A DNA stretch of 45,959 nt, from the NCBI GenBank assembly GCA_021780535.1, contig JAJXYN010000009.1:367923-413881 (forward strand), in the 5' to 3' direction. The position numbers and the translations under genes are program-made. This DNA is from a bacterium. GTDB taxonomy: Bacteria; Patescibacteriota; Patescibacteriia; JAGPKW01. This document shows positions 1-8,865 of this stretch, in pieces (the first letter of the stretch is position 1; every line of letters starts with the position of its first letter). Under the pieces are notes generated by a model. That model was not told the DNA's origin. It did no database searches and was given only the letters and a program-made list of their open reading frames with translations.

Positions 1-1521
1 TATTGCTCTTATAAAAGCTATTATTTGTTTTTGCCCAAGACTAATATTGTCAGTATTATATGTTATTTTTGTACTAATTCCATTCTCAAAATCCTTTATT
101 AAATCTTCTAAATTATTATCTTTTAGAATTTTTATAAAATCATCATCTGAATATTTTAAATATTCTTCATTCCCATATAAAATATTTTCTTTTATTGTAC
201 CAGTAAATAAAAATGGTTCTTGTAATATAAAACCTATTCTTTTAGTTCGTTCATCTTTAGTATATGATTTTATATTTTTTCCATCTAATATAATTTCTCC
301 ACTTGTTGGATCATATAATCTTGCCATAAGTGAAGCTGTTGTTGTTTTACCACCACCAGTTGGACCAACCAATGCATAAGTTTTTCCTTTTTCTAAAGAA
401 AAATTAATATTTTCAAAAATAGAATTTCCTACATCATATCTAAAGGACACATTTTTAAATTCTATTATATATTTTGAATTTTCTGTTATAGTATCTGCTT
501 GTATAACTTCTAAATTTGATTTTAATAATAATATTTCTGAAATACGTTCCAGAGCTGCTAACGACGTTTGTACCGTTGACCAAACAGATGCAAATCTTCT
601 AAGTGGAGCATAAAAACGATCAACATAAAGAAAAAATCCAATTAAAAGACCGACCGTAAACTGACCATGAATTATTAAAAAAATTCCATAACATAAAACT
701 ATCAACTGCGCTAAATTTGATACTAACCCATATATTGGATTAAAAATATTATTTGATATTCCTGATTTTATTGATGCTTTATAATTATCATTATTAAAAT
801 CATTAAATCTTTTATTAAAATAATCTAACCGATTAAAAACCTCCACAACCTTAAAATTATCCATACTTTCTTGAATTTCTGCACTCATGTTTCCTAACGA
901 TTCTAAACTTTTTAAATTTCTATTTTTTACCCATTCAGAAAGTAATTTCGTAATAATAACAACCAATAATGCTGGTAATAACGCTATTAATCCTAATTTT
1001 GGCTTAACAATTATCATAAATGCTCCAACACCAACAGTTGATACAATTACCTCAAAAAATTGATTAAATGCTTGAGCAAAAAATTGATTTAATTTATCTG
1101 TATCATTATTTATTCTAGAGATTAAATCCCCTGCTTTATTTTGATTAAAAAATGCTAATGGCAATTCTTGTAGTTTATTAAATATTTCATTACGTAAATT
1201 AAATAATATTCTACGGCCAACATTACCCATTATAATCGTTTGGAAATAACCAGAAATCAAGCTAATCAAAAACAATATCATTAAAATAAATATAAACAAA
1301 AACATTCCATTAAATTGTTTATTCACTATACATATATCTATTGCTTTACTTATTAATATAGGGACTACAAGTGTTATTATTGAATTTAACATTGTAAGCA
1401 TAAAAGCTAAAAATACATTTCTTTTTTCAGTTTTTATTAAATTAAACAATTTACCAATTGATAAGGATAGGTTTTTGTTTTTTGATTTTTCGCTTGAGCT
1501 TGTTTTAAGAGTGTAATTCAT
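1..1521 (-). CDS. ABC transporter ATP-binding/permease protein (partial, runs off window start)
   Basis: Reverse-strand translation begins MNYTLKTSSSEKSKNKNLS at 1521; Walker A VGPTGGGKTTTASLMARLYDPTSG near 310-370 and signature SLGQKQIIAFIRAI at the window edge. Overlaps the end of the upstream ABC gene by 17 bp. Not in the ORF track because it is truncated. Confidence 0.88.
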   Translation of the reverse strand, partial: MNYTLKTSSSEKSKNKNLSLSIGKLFNLIKTEKRNVFLAFMLTMLNSIITLVVPILISKAIDICIVNKQFNGMFLFIFILMILFLISLISGYFQTIIMGNVGRRILFNLRNEIFNKLQELPLAFFNQNKAGDLISRINNDTDKLNQFFAQAFNQFFEVIVSTVGVGAFMIIVKPKLGLIALLPALLVVIITKLLSEWVKNRNLKSLESLGNMSAEIQESMDNFKVVEVFNRLDYFNKRFNDFNNDNYKASIKSGISNNIFNPIYGLVSNLAQLIVLCYGIFLIIHGQFTVGLLIGFFLYVDRFYAPLRRFASVWSTVQTSLAALERISEILLLKSNLEVIQADTITENSKYIIEFKNVSFRYDVGNSIFENINFSLEKGKTYALVGPTGGGKTTTASLMARLYDPTSGEIILDGKNIKSYTKDERTKRIGFILQEPFLFTGTIKENILYGNEEYLKYSDDDFIKILKDNNLEDLIKDFENGISTKITYNTDNISLGQKQIIAFIRAI

Positions 1522-3238
1522 AATTATTAATACTTTTTTGTGAATTATAAATTTGAACATATTCTGAAGATTTAGCCAACAAATCTTCATGTTTTCCAAT
1601 CATTAAAATATCCCCTTCCATTAATAATATTATCTGATCATAATCTTTTATTGGAGATATTTTCTGAGTTATTGATATTAGTGTTATATTTGGATAATTT
1701 TTTTTAATATTTTCTAGAATTTTTTGTTCTGTTTTATTATCTATTCTTGCTGTAAAATCATCTAAAAATAATATTTTTGGATTAATAGCTAATGCCCTTG
1801 CTAATGTTATTCTTTGTTTCTGACCACCAGACAAATTTGATCCTCTTTCTGTGATTACAGTGTCTAATTTATTTTCTAAAGAATCAATAAAATCCTTTAA
1901 TTCAGCTGTGTCTATGGCTTTATATAAATCTTGTTCATTAATATTATTACTAAAAGCTATATTTTCTCTTACAGTTATATTAAAAATAATACTATCTTGA
2001 AAAACAAAACCTATTTGTTTATAAAAAGATGCCTTATTATAATCATAAACACTTATCCCATCATATCTTATTTCTCCCCCTGTTGGCCTTATTAGCCCTG
2101 ACAATAAATAAAACAACTGTGTTTTACCAGCCGCCGTTGGACCAATTATTGCAGTTTTTGAGTTTTTATTTATTTTAAAAGAAATATTTTTTAATATTTC
2201 TTTATTATCTATCCTTAAAGAAATATTATTAAGTTCAATGTTATCGCTAAAATCAAATTCTTTAGCCCCCCATTGTAGAATATCTTCTGAATCTAATATC
2301 TCACATATACGAGAATAACTAGCCCCGGCTTGAGCTATCATATTACTAATAAACCCCAACATCACAACCGGAAAAATAAGTATGAGCAAATAATTATTAA
2401 ATGCTGAAAAATCTCCAATACTCATATGACCTAAAACAACAAAATGGCCACCAAATACCAATATTACCAATGTAGCAATATTAACCATAAAACCCATAAA
2501 TGGAATTAAACTGGCAAATAATTTCACAATACTAAGCCCAATATCTTTAGCTTCTTTATTCGCTTCTAAAAACTTTAAATACTCCTGCTGTTGACCATTT
2601 AATAGTCTTATAATCGCTGAACCAAGAATACTTTCATTAATTACTTTATTTAACCAATCAATTGCTTCCTGGGCTTTTTTAAACAATCTTTTTATCTTTC
2701 CAAAAATAAGAAAAAAAATCGTTATAGTAATAGGGACAACCCCAATAATAGACAATGCTAACTTCCAATCCATTAAAAACAATATAATACCAACTCCGAA
2801 TATTAAAAAAACGGACGATACCATAGAAGAAATCGCTTGAGATATAAAAATTTTTACAGAATCCACATCTGCAGTTAAATTTGTCAAAATTTTTGATGAA
2901 GATATTTTTTGAATAAACGAATATTCTTTTTTTGATATCTTTTCTATTAATTTTGTACGAAGATCTTTTGCTACTTTTTCTGATACATAAGTTTGCAATA
3001 TGCTTTGTAAATACCCCAACACAAATACACCTATTGAAACTGTAGAAAATTCAATAACTATATTTAAAACATTAAAACCACCAACACCATAAGAATCTAT
3101 AGACTTTGATATTATTTTAGGAATAAATAAATTTAATCCATTACTCAAAATCGTTAATATTATTAATGGCGCCACTAAAGGTACATACAATTTAATCAAA
3201 CCAAATATGTTTAAATTTTGTTTTTTACTTATTTTCAT
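1505..3238 (-). CDS. ABC transporter ATP-binding/permease protein (heterodimeric exporter half)
   Basis: 577 aa; N-terminal TM domain, Walker A IIGPTAAGKTQL, signature NLSGGQKQRITLARAL, Walker B KILFLDD. Confidence 0.93.
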   Translation of the reverse strand: MKISKKQNLNIFGLIKLYVPLVAPLIILTILSNGLNLFIPKIISKSIDSYGVGGFNVLNIVIEFSTVSIGVFVLGYLQSILQTYVSEKVAKDLRTKLIEKISKKEYSFIQKISSSKILTNLTADVDSVKIFISQAISSMVSSVFLIFGVGIILFLMDWKLALSIIGVVPITITIFFLIFGKIKRLFKKAQEAIDWLNKVINESILGSAIIRLLNGQQQEYLKFLEANKEAKDIGLSIVKLFASLIPFMGFMVNIATLVILVFGGHFVVLGHMSIGDFSAFNNYLLILIFPVVMLGFISNMIAQAGASYSRICEILDSEDILQWGAKEFDFSDNIELNNISLRIDNKEILKNISFKINKNSKTAIIGPTAAGKTQLFYLLSGLIRPTGGEIRYDGISVYDYNKASFYKQIGFVFQDSIIFNITVRENIAFSNNINEQDLYKAIDTAELKDFIDSLENKLDTVITERGSNLSGGQKQRITLARALAINPKILFLDDFTARIDNKTEQKILENIKKNYPNITLISITQKISPIKDYDQIILLMEGDILMIGKHEDLLAKSSEYVQIYNSQKSINNYELHS

Positions 3239-3282
3239 TTTCTAGAATTTATTAAACTCCTTAATATAAAACACAATATGAT

Positions 3283-3288
3283 ATTATA
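3283..3288 (-). promoter_or_regulatory. -10 box (TATAAT) upstream of ABC gene 1505-3238
   Basis: Reverse strand GGGGGGTATAATATC about 45 nt before the ATG, followed by AAGGAG at a long spacing. Confidence 0.5.
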
Positions 3289-3330
3289 CCCCCCACAATT
3301 ACATAATAGCAAGTAAAAATAAATAAAAAA

Positions 3331-3370
3331 TAAAAAAGACAAGGCGTTCCTTTCCTTATCTTTTTTAAAA
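3331..3370 (-). terminator. Rho-independent terminator, possibly bidirectional
   Basis: Reverse strand AAAAAAGATAAGG-aaaggaacg-CCTTGTCTTTTTT followed by ATTTTTTATTT; ~13-bp stem with one G-U. Confidence 0.7.
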
Positions 3371-3761
3371 ATTGTAATTATTTATTTTGTAAAATAACCA
3401 AAACTTCTCTCTAGTGTTGCATAGCAACAAATTATTTATAGAAAAGTTCAATAGAACATCAACCAATATCTTCCAATTTTTCTATTTTTGTTTGAAAAAT
3501 GTTTTTTGATAAAATAATAAAAATCAGAAAATATTTTTTACAACAAACTCCAAATAAATAAATCTATGTTTTATTTATCTAAAAATCCTCCTTACCTTTT
3601 ATAAAGACCTCCTTAATTTTCTCTCCTTTTTTGATATTTTCCTCCTTGACCTTTTCTCCTCCTTATTAAAATATATAAAATAAACCTTTGTTTTGTTTGA
3701 CTAAAAACCATCCTCCTTACCTTTTATAAAAACCTCCTTTTGAAAAACCTTTACAATACAA

Positions 3762-3899
3762 TTAAGATTAATATGAAATTATAGGACATTTTACTTTTTA
3801 GGTAACGAACTCATTTGTTAAATAAATACCGAAATTAACTTAACAAATCAGTTTTGTTACCCAAAGAGTTGTCATAGAATTCTTCTATATCAATCTTAA
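3762..3899 (-). repeat. Large imperfect inverted repeat / predicted hairpin
   Basis: Outer arms ttaagattaatat / atatcaatcttaa, middle arms gaaattataggaca / tgtcatagaattc, inner arms ggtaacgaactcatttgttaa / ttaacaaatcagttttgttacc. Confidence 0.6.
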
Positions 3900-4183
3900 A
3901 ATAAACCACCCCCTTAAAAATATACTTATAAAATTACAAAAAGTAACTTTATACCTCAAGAAATAAATTGTCCTCCACACTATAACCTCCTTATAAAAAA
4001 CAAAAAACCTTGCAACCAAATAGCAAAGCGACAAACATAATATTCACTTAAAAATCTTTAATTTTGATTATTTAAAGATATAAATGTTTTTGTTTTTGTT
4101 TAATCTTTTAAAACTTTGTCTTGGTTTTTGTTTTAAACTTCCCTTTGTTTTAGAAAGTTCTTTTTTGTTTCCTACTTGAATAT

Positions 4184-4192
4184 ATTATACCA
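4184..4192 (-). promoter_or_regulatory. Extended -10 promoter TGGTATAAT
   Basis: Exact TGnTATAAT on the minus strand; same extended -10 as found upstream of pilT (30427-30435). Confidence 0.5.
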
Positions 4193-4323
4193 TATTTTTG
4201 ACACCAAGAAAACAATAGTCTATAAATATTCATATCATACATTTTATTAGCTAAAATAAGCATAAAATATTTATAACACTAATTTGACAAAAAGTTAATT
4301 TACTAACATTATTCACAAGTTAT

Positions 4324-5073
4324 TCACAAGTTATTTAAAACACTATTTTTACTTAATATAATTTTTACCTTTTCTTTAAAAATATCCACTTGAATATTGT
4401 TTGCTTTATAAAAAATACCATTTACAACATATTTAATATTAAATTTTGAATTTATATTCAATTTTTTAGCTTTAAATCTTCCAGCAACTTCCCTTTTATT
4501 CTTTAATTTAGAATACAACAAAATATCAAAAAAACCATCACTTGAATTACTCAAACCATTAATATTGTTATCAAAAAACATGCTACCAACAACAATCTCA
4601 CAATTATTTTTAAAATTTATAATATAGCTAGCATCAATCTCTATATTAAAACCATAAGAAAAAACAAAATTAATAGAATCAAAAAAATACTTATTATTAA
4701 CAACACAAACATCAATCCTCTTATTCAATCTCTGAGAAATACAAAACATATCCCTGTCAACAGACCCAGTCATTCCAAATATCTTAGACATAGAATCAAG
4801 CTCAATAGGAATCAAACCAAAAACAACATCATCAACCCTATCAAGCTGGAAAACAACATCCATAACTCTATTTAAAGAACCATAATTACCCACCACAATA
4901 ATAGTATTAGTTCTATCTTTTATATTAGCCAATACCTCTTTCTTAAGATCATGTAAAATAGAAATATAAACAAAAGAACCCTCTATATTATATTGCTTAG
5001 AGAGACTTCGTATTTGAGAAACAATATTCGTTTTTTGCTTAATTACAGCAGTATCAATAATGTAAACGTACAT
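4324..5073 (-). CDS. Diacylglycerol kinase-like (DAGK_cat fold) protein, divergent
   Basis: 249 aa; ...TIIVVGNYGSLNRVMDVVFQ...FGLIPIELDSMSKIFGM aligns by eye with GGDGTvneV...GiiPlGTgNdfar of the DGK/sphingosine kinase family, but catalytic residues are replaced. Confidence 0.5.
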   Translation of the reverse strand: MYVYIIDTAVIKQKTNIVSQIRSLSKQYNIEGSFVYISILHDLKKEVLANIKDRTNTIIVVGNYGSLNRVMDVVFQLDRVDDVVFGLIPIELDSMSKIFGMTGSVDRDMFCISQRLNKRIDVCVVNNKYFFDSINFVFSYGFNIEIDASYIINFKNNCEIVVGSMFFDNNINGLSNSSDGFFDILLYSKLKNKREVAGRFKAKKLNINSKFNIKYVVNGIFYKANNIQVDIFKEKVKIILSKNSVLNNL

Positions 5074-5090
5074 TTATACCAAAAAAACAA

Positions 5091-5549
5091 TTAATTCTTT
5101 AAATCTTTAACCTGCTTTTTACCCTTAATTTTTACACCAATATTAGTCATATTATCAATAACATCCCCTTCAACAACATTATTTTTACCAACATCTTCCA
5201 ATTTCTTATCTTCTCTAATAATACACTTACCATTAAAAATAGCACCTTTTTCAATATTAATAACCTTAGTAGAAACGTCACCATTTATCTTAGCAGAAGC
5301 AGAAACTCCAACATATTCCAAACAATCAACATTACCATTAACAACACCGTCTAAAAATAAATTCTTAGCCTTAATATCAGCATTAACAACAGAAGATTGT
5401 TTAATATAAACATCAGCCGAAGTTTTAATAATTCCATTAAGTTTACCATGCACAACAACATCCTCTAAACAATCAAAAGTCCCCTCAATCAAAACAGATT
5501 CACCAATAATACTACTATTAATTTGTTCCTTTGAATTTTTACTAAACAT
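5091..5549 (-). CDS. Bactofilin / polymer-forming cytoskeletal protein
   Basis: SSIIGESVLIEGTFDCLEDVVVHGKLNGIIKTSADVYIKQSSVVNADIKAKNLFLDGVVNGNVDCLEYVGVSASAKINGDVSTKVINIEKGAIFNGKC is a typical beta-helix bactofilin. Internal Met (MFSKNSKEQ) preferred over the ORF-track start at 5585. Confidence 0.88.
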   Translation of the reverse strand: MFSKNSKEQINSSIIGESVLIEGTFDCLEDVVVHGKLNGIIKTSADVYIKQSSVVNADIKAKNLFLDGVVNGNVDCLEYVGVSASAKINGDVSTKVINIEKGAIFNGKCIIREDKKLEDVGKNNVVEGDVIDNMTNIGVKIKGKKQVKDLKN

Positions 5550-5655
5550 AGTGTAATATTTATTTAAGTTTATTATAAGACACAAATAATAATAAAGATT
5601 TTATAGCATAGTCCCAAAAAAAGCAATTCATTAACCAAAAAAATAAAAAAATATC

Positions 5656-5731
5656 GCCCTCATAGTTCAAATGGATAGAACAAGGGATTCCTAATCCCTA
5701 AATCCAAGTTCAATTCTTGGTGAGAGCACCA
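5656..5731 (+). tRNA. tRNA-Arg (anticodon CCT), CCA encoded
   Basis: Acceptor GCCCTCA/TGAGAGC (one mismatch), D arm GTTC..GAAC, anticodon arm AGGGA-TTCCTAA-TCCCT, T arm CCAAG-TTCAATT-CTTGG, then ACCA. Confidence 0.9.
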
Positions 5732-5739
5732 AATCAGAT

Positions 5740-5780
5740 AAAATAAAACAGATGTTTAAAAACACCTGTTTTATTTTACT
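5740..5780 (+). terminator. Hairpin terminator after tRNA-Arg
   Basis: aaaataaaacagatgtttaaaaacacctgttttatttta: long A/T-flanked stem. Confidence 0.6.
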
Positions 5781-5832
5781 AGAATTCAAAATTCAAATTT
5801 AAAAACCACCACTAAACCATTATAACACTTTA

Positions 5833-6048
5833 TTATTCAATAAATCTAAACCTAGGAATAGAAATACCTTTAACATCAACAATTTCCAAAAACATTTCCT
5901 TTGGTCTAACCCACAAATCCCCTACTCCATATAAAGCTTTATAAACAACCATGTCTTCTAAAGTTTCACTATGTTTTGCCACACCCAATACTTGATACTT
6001 ATTGCCTTTATAATGTTCATAAACTCCCTTTATTATAATATCCTTCAT
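5833..6048 (-). CDS. DUF1653-type small protein
   Basis: MKDIIIKGVYEHYKGNKYQVLGVAKHSETLEDMVVYKALYG.GDLWVRPKEMFLE matches the DUF1653 pattern (GxYrHyKG..Y.v...A.HsET.E..VvY.aLYg...lWvRP...F.E). Start at 6048 preferred over 6147. Confidence 0.85.
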   Translation of the reverse strand: MKDIIIKGVYEHYKGNKYQVLGVAKHSETLEDMVVYKALYGVGDLWVRPKEMFLEIVDVKGISIPRFRFIE

Positions 6049-6334
6049 GTGTTTTGTTATTATATAGTTTGTTATTTTATTATTTAATTCTAACAAAAAA
6101 CAAAAAAATACACTAGCTAGATTAATATTTTTCTTATATACATGCACTATAACTTTCCCATCTTCTTATACTACAGGGGTACAATTTTAAAAACATACAA
6201 ATAAAACACCGTGCCAACAATATCTATGTTTTGTTTATTATTTAGTTATACTACATTACTATAACTTCCCTATTTTGGTTTTTATTTTGTGTTTTTTTAT
6301 TTTTCTTATATATACCCTATATAACTTTAACCAT

Positions 6335-6620
6335 AAAGTTATATATATGTACTATAACTTTATTAATTAAATATATTTTAGCATAATCATGTTATTAATA
6401 TTTTTATTAATTATTAATAGTTTTCTGTGAAACAATATATTTTATATTAAAAATTATGTATATATTAGCTATTTTTAAACTATATATAAAATTGTTTCAC
6501 ATGAAATTATTAATTTTATTATATTTTTATAATCCACTTTAAATTAAATTTAATAAAATAAAGTTATATATATGTACTATAACTTTCTATATTTAGTTAT
6601 ATATATGTACTATAACTTTT
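6335..6620. repeat. Repeated palindrome AGTTATATATATGTACTATAACTTT (3 near-identical copies, plus degenerate copies at about 6125-6155 and 6234-6270)
   Basis: Copies at 6336-6361, 6560-6586 and 6595-6620; each arm AAAGTTATA..TATAACTTT. Confidence 0.7.
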
Positions 6621-6820
6621 CACATACTAAGTAAAGCATACCACGCGAAACATAAAACAATAAACTAGAAATAATTCAGATTAATTAATTTATAAAATAA
6701 TAAATAGGTGATTATTAACCCCCAATAATAGACGTGGCTTGCTTTTTTTAAATATTTGATATATAATCAAAAATACAAAAATGACTAACATTTCTACAAA
6801 ATAAATTAAAAAAATACTTC

Positions 6821-8863
6821 ATGGCTATAAGCGTTTCAGAAATAGCAAGAAAATTAAAAATTACAAATCTTGAACTTATAGAGAAAGCAGAATCTCTTGG
6901 TTTTGATATTGGAAAAAAAGCTATAAAAATAAATGAAAATACTGCAAATCAAATTATTGAAAAAATAAGAGATTTTGAAAAAGGAAAAAAGGGAAGAGAG
7001 AGAATGGATAAATTAAAAGAAACTTTTTTAAAATCTGAGAATAAAAAAGTAAATAAGGACGAGATTGTTGAAGAAAAAGTTGTTGCTATTGATAAAACTA
7101 TTATTGTCCATGAATTTGCTAAAAAACTTAATTTACCCGTTACAAAGGTTATTTCTTGTCTTATAAATAATGGTATAATGGCTAACTTAAATCAAACTAT
7201 TGATTTTGAGATTGCTTCTATTATTTCTGAAGAACTTGGATATAGAGCTATATTACAAGAAGAGGGAATTGTTGAAACTGAAAATCAAGTTATTAAAAAA
7301 GAATTAAAAAATTTAATAAAAGAAAAAAACGCTGACATTAACTCTGATCTAACATATAGAGCTCCTGTTGTTGTTGTTATGGGTCATGTTGATCATGGTA
7401 AAACAAAATTACTTGATGCTATTAATAATACAAATAAAGTTGCTAAAGAGAGTGGTGGAATAACTCAACACATTGGGGCTTTTCAGGTTACTAGAAATGG
7501 TAGGGATATAACTTTTATTGACACACCTGGACATGAAGCATTTCAAGCAATGAGAGCTAGAGGTGGAGAAGTTGCTGATGTTGCTATTTTGCTTGTTGCT
7601 GCTAACGAGGGTATTAAACAACAAACCATAGAAGCGATTAAAATTATTCAAGAAGAAAAACTTCCATTTGTTGTTGCTATAAACAAAATAGACTTACCGG
7701 ATGCAAATATTGATAAGGTTAAATCTGACTTATCTGAATTGAATCTTGTCCCAGAAGAATGGGGTGGAGACACTATATGTGCTCCTGTTTCTGCTGTTAA
7801 AAAAGAGGGGATAGACGAATTACTTGATCTTGTTTTACTTGCTGTTGATATTAATAAAGATAAGCTTCTTGCTAATAAAAATATACCCGGAATGGGGACT
7901 GTTATAGAATCTAGAATTGATAGAAACGAAGGAATAAAAGTTTCTGTTATTTTGCAAACTGGAAGGCTTGAAAAAGGTGATGATATTATTATTAATGGCG
8001 CTAATGGCAGAGTAAAAGCTATTAGAAACGATAAGGGCGTGCTACTTTCTGAAGCTCTCCCTGGTGATGCTGTAGAAATATTGGGTATTAAAAATTTACC
8101 TAATATTGGCGATATTATACAAGTTATAAATAATAAAAAAGAATTTAAAAGAAAGATTAAGGAATATTCAAATATTAAATCTTCTCAGAATAGTAAAATT
8201 GCTATTGTTCAAAAAACAAAAAAAATAGAAGGTTCTGCAAATATAAATATTATTATTAAATCCGACTTTACTGGATCATCAGAAGCTTTAAATTATTCTA
8301 TTTCTAAAATATCATCAGAAAATGCTGACATTTCTATTAATATACTAAGAAATGACATAGGTAATATTAATGAAGGTGATATATTTTTAGCCGAGCAAAC
8401 CAATTCTGTTGTTCTTGGTTTTAATGTTGTCATGGGACCTCTTGCATCTATGCTTGCTAGAGAGAAAAAAATAAAAATAAAAAATTCTAAGACTATATAT
8501 GAACTTATTGATTATGTTTATGATGAGGCTGAAAAAATAATTCCAGCTGAGAATAGGGTTGATGTTTTTGCAAGAGCCAAAATACTTAAAATTTTTGCAA
8601 ACTCAAAAAAGAACAAAATTATTGGTTGTGCTATATTAGAAGGGGAAATAAAAACTAATGATCAATTTTGTATTAAAGAAAAAGAAAATATTATTGCTAC
8701 TGGATTTGTTGAGAAATTAAAAATAGAAAAAAATGAAGTAAACAAAGTTGTTCCAGGAAATGAGTGTGGTATGTCTATTGTAACAAATTATGAAATACAA
8801 GAAGGGGAAATAATAGAATTTTATAAAGAATCTCAAATAAAAAAGAAACTAAAAAGAATATAA
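6821..8863 (+). CDS. infB: Translation initiation factor IF-2
   Basis: 680 aa; APVVVVMGHVDHGKTKLLD, FIDTPGHEAFQAMRARG, NKIDLP. Confidence 0.98.
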   Translation: MAISVSEIARKLKITNLELIEKAESLGFDIGKKAIKINENTANQIIEKIRDFEKGKKGRERMDKLKETFLKSENKKVNKDEIVEEKVVAIDKTIIVHEFAKKLNLPVTKVISCLINNGIMANLNQTIDFEIASIISEELGYRAILQEEGIVETENQVIKKELKNLIKEKNADINSDLTYRAPVVVVMGHVDHGKTKLLDAINNTNKVAKESGGITQHIGAFQVTRNGRDITFIDTPGHEAFQAMRARGGEVADVAILLVAANEGIKQQTIEAIKIIQEEKLPFVVAINKIDLPDANIDKVKSDLSELNLVPEEWGGDTICAPVSAVKKEGIDELLDLVLLAVDINKDKLLANKNIPGMGTVIESRIDRNEGIKVSVILQTGRLEKGDDIIINGANGRVKAIRNDKGVLLSEALPGDAVEILGIKNLPNIGDIIQVINNKKEFKRKIKEYSNIKSSQNSKIAIVQKTKKIEGSANINIIIKSDFTGSSEALNYSISKISSENADISINILRNDIGNINEGDIFLAEQTNSVVLGFNVVMGPLASMLAREKKIKIKNSKTIYELIDYVYDEAEKIIPAENRVDVFARAKILKIFANSKKNKIIGCAILEGEIKTNDQFCIKEKENIIATGFVEKLKIEKNEVNKVVPGNECGMSIVTNYEIQEGEIIEFYKESQIKKKLKRI

Positions 8864-8865
8864 AT

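Larger units (their letters stand above)
3331..4180 (-). ncRNA. Putative long non-coding transcription unit
   Basis: CDS-free interval with an extended -10 (TGGTATAAT, 4184-4192 minus) at one end and the 3331-3370 terminator at the other; internal AAGGAGG repeats and a ~138-bp imperfect inverted repeat. Confidence 0.4.

Noticed and set aside
47-379. 110-aa + strand ORF
   Set aside because: Antisense to the nucleotide-binding domain of the truncated minus-strand ABC transporter; mirrors its Walker A region.
3580-3740. Regularly repeated CCTCCTT considered as a CRISPR array
   Set aside because: Repeats only 7 nt, irregularly spaced, no spacer-length uniformity and no cas genes in the window.
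7409-7651. Minus-strand ORF inside infB, and similar antisense ORFs in clpP-rny, pepF, ftsH, uvrC and the giant gene
   Set aside because: They lie opposite strongly supported genes and have no recognisable domain content; expected by chance given the codon bias.
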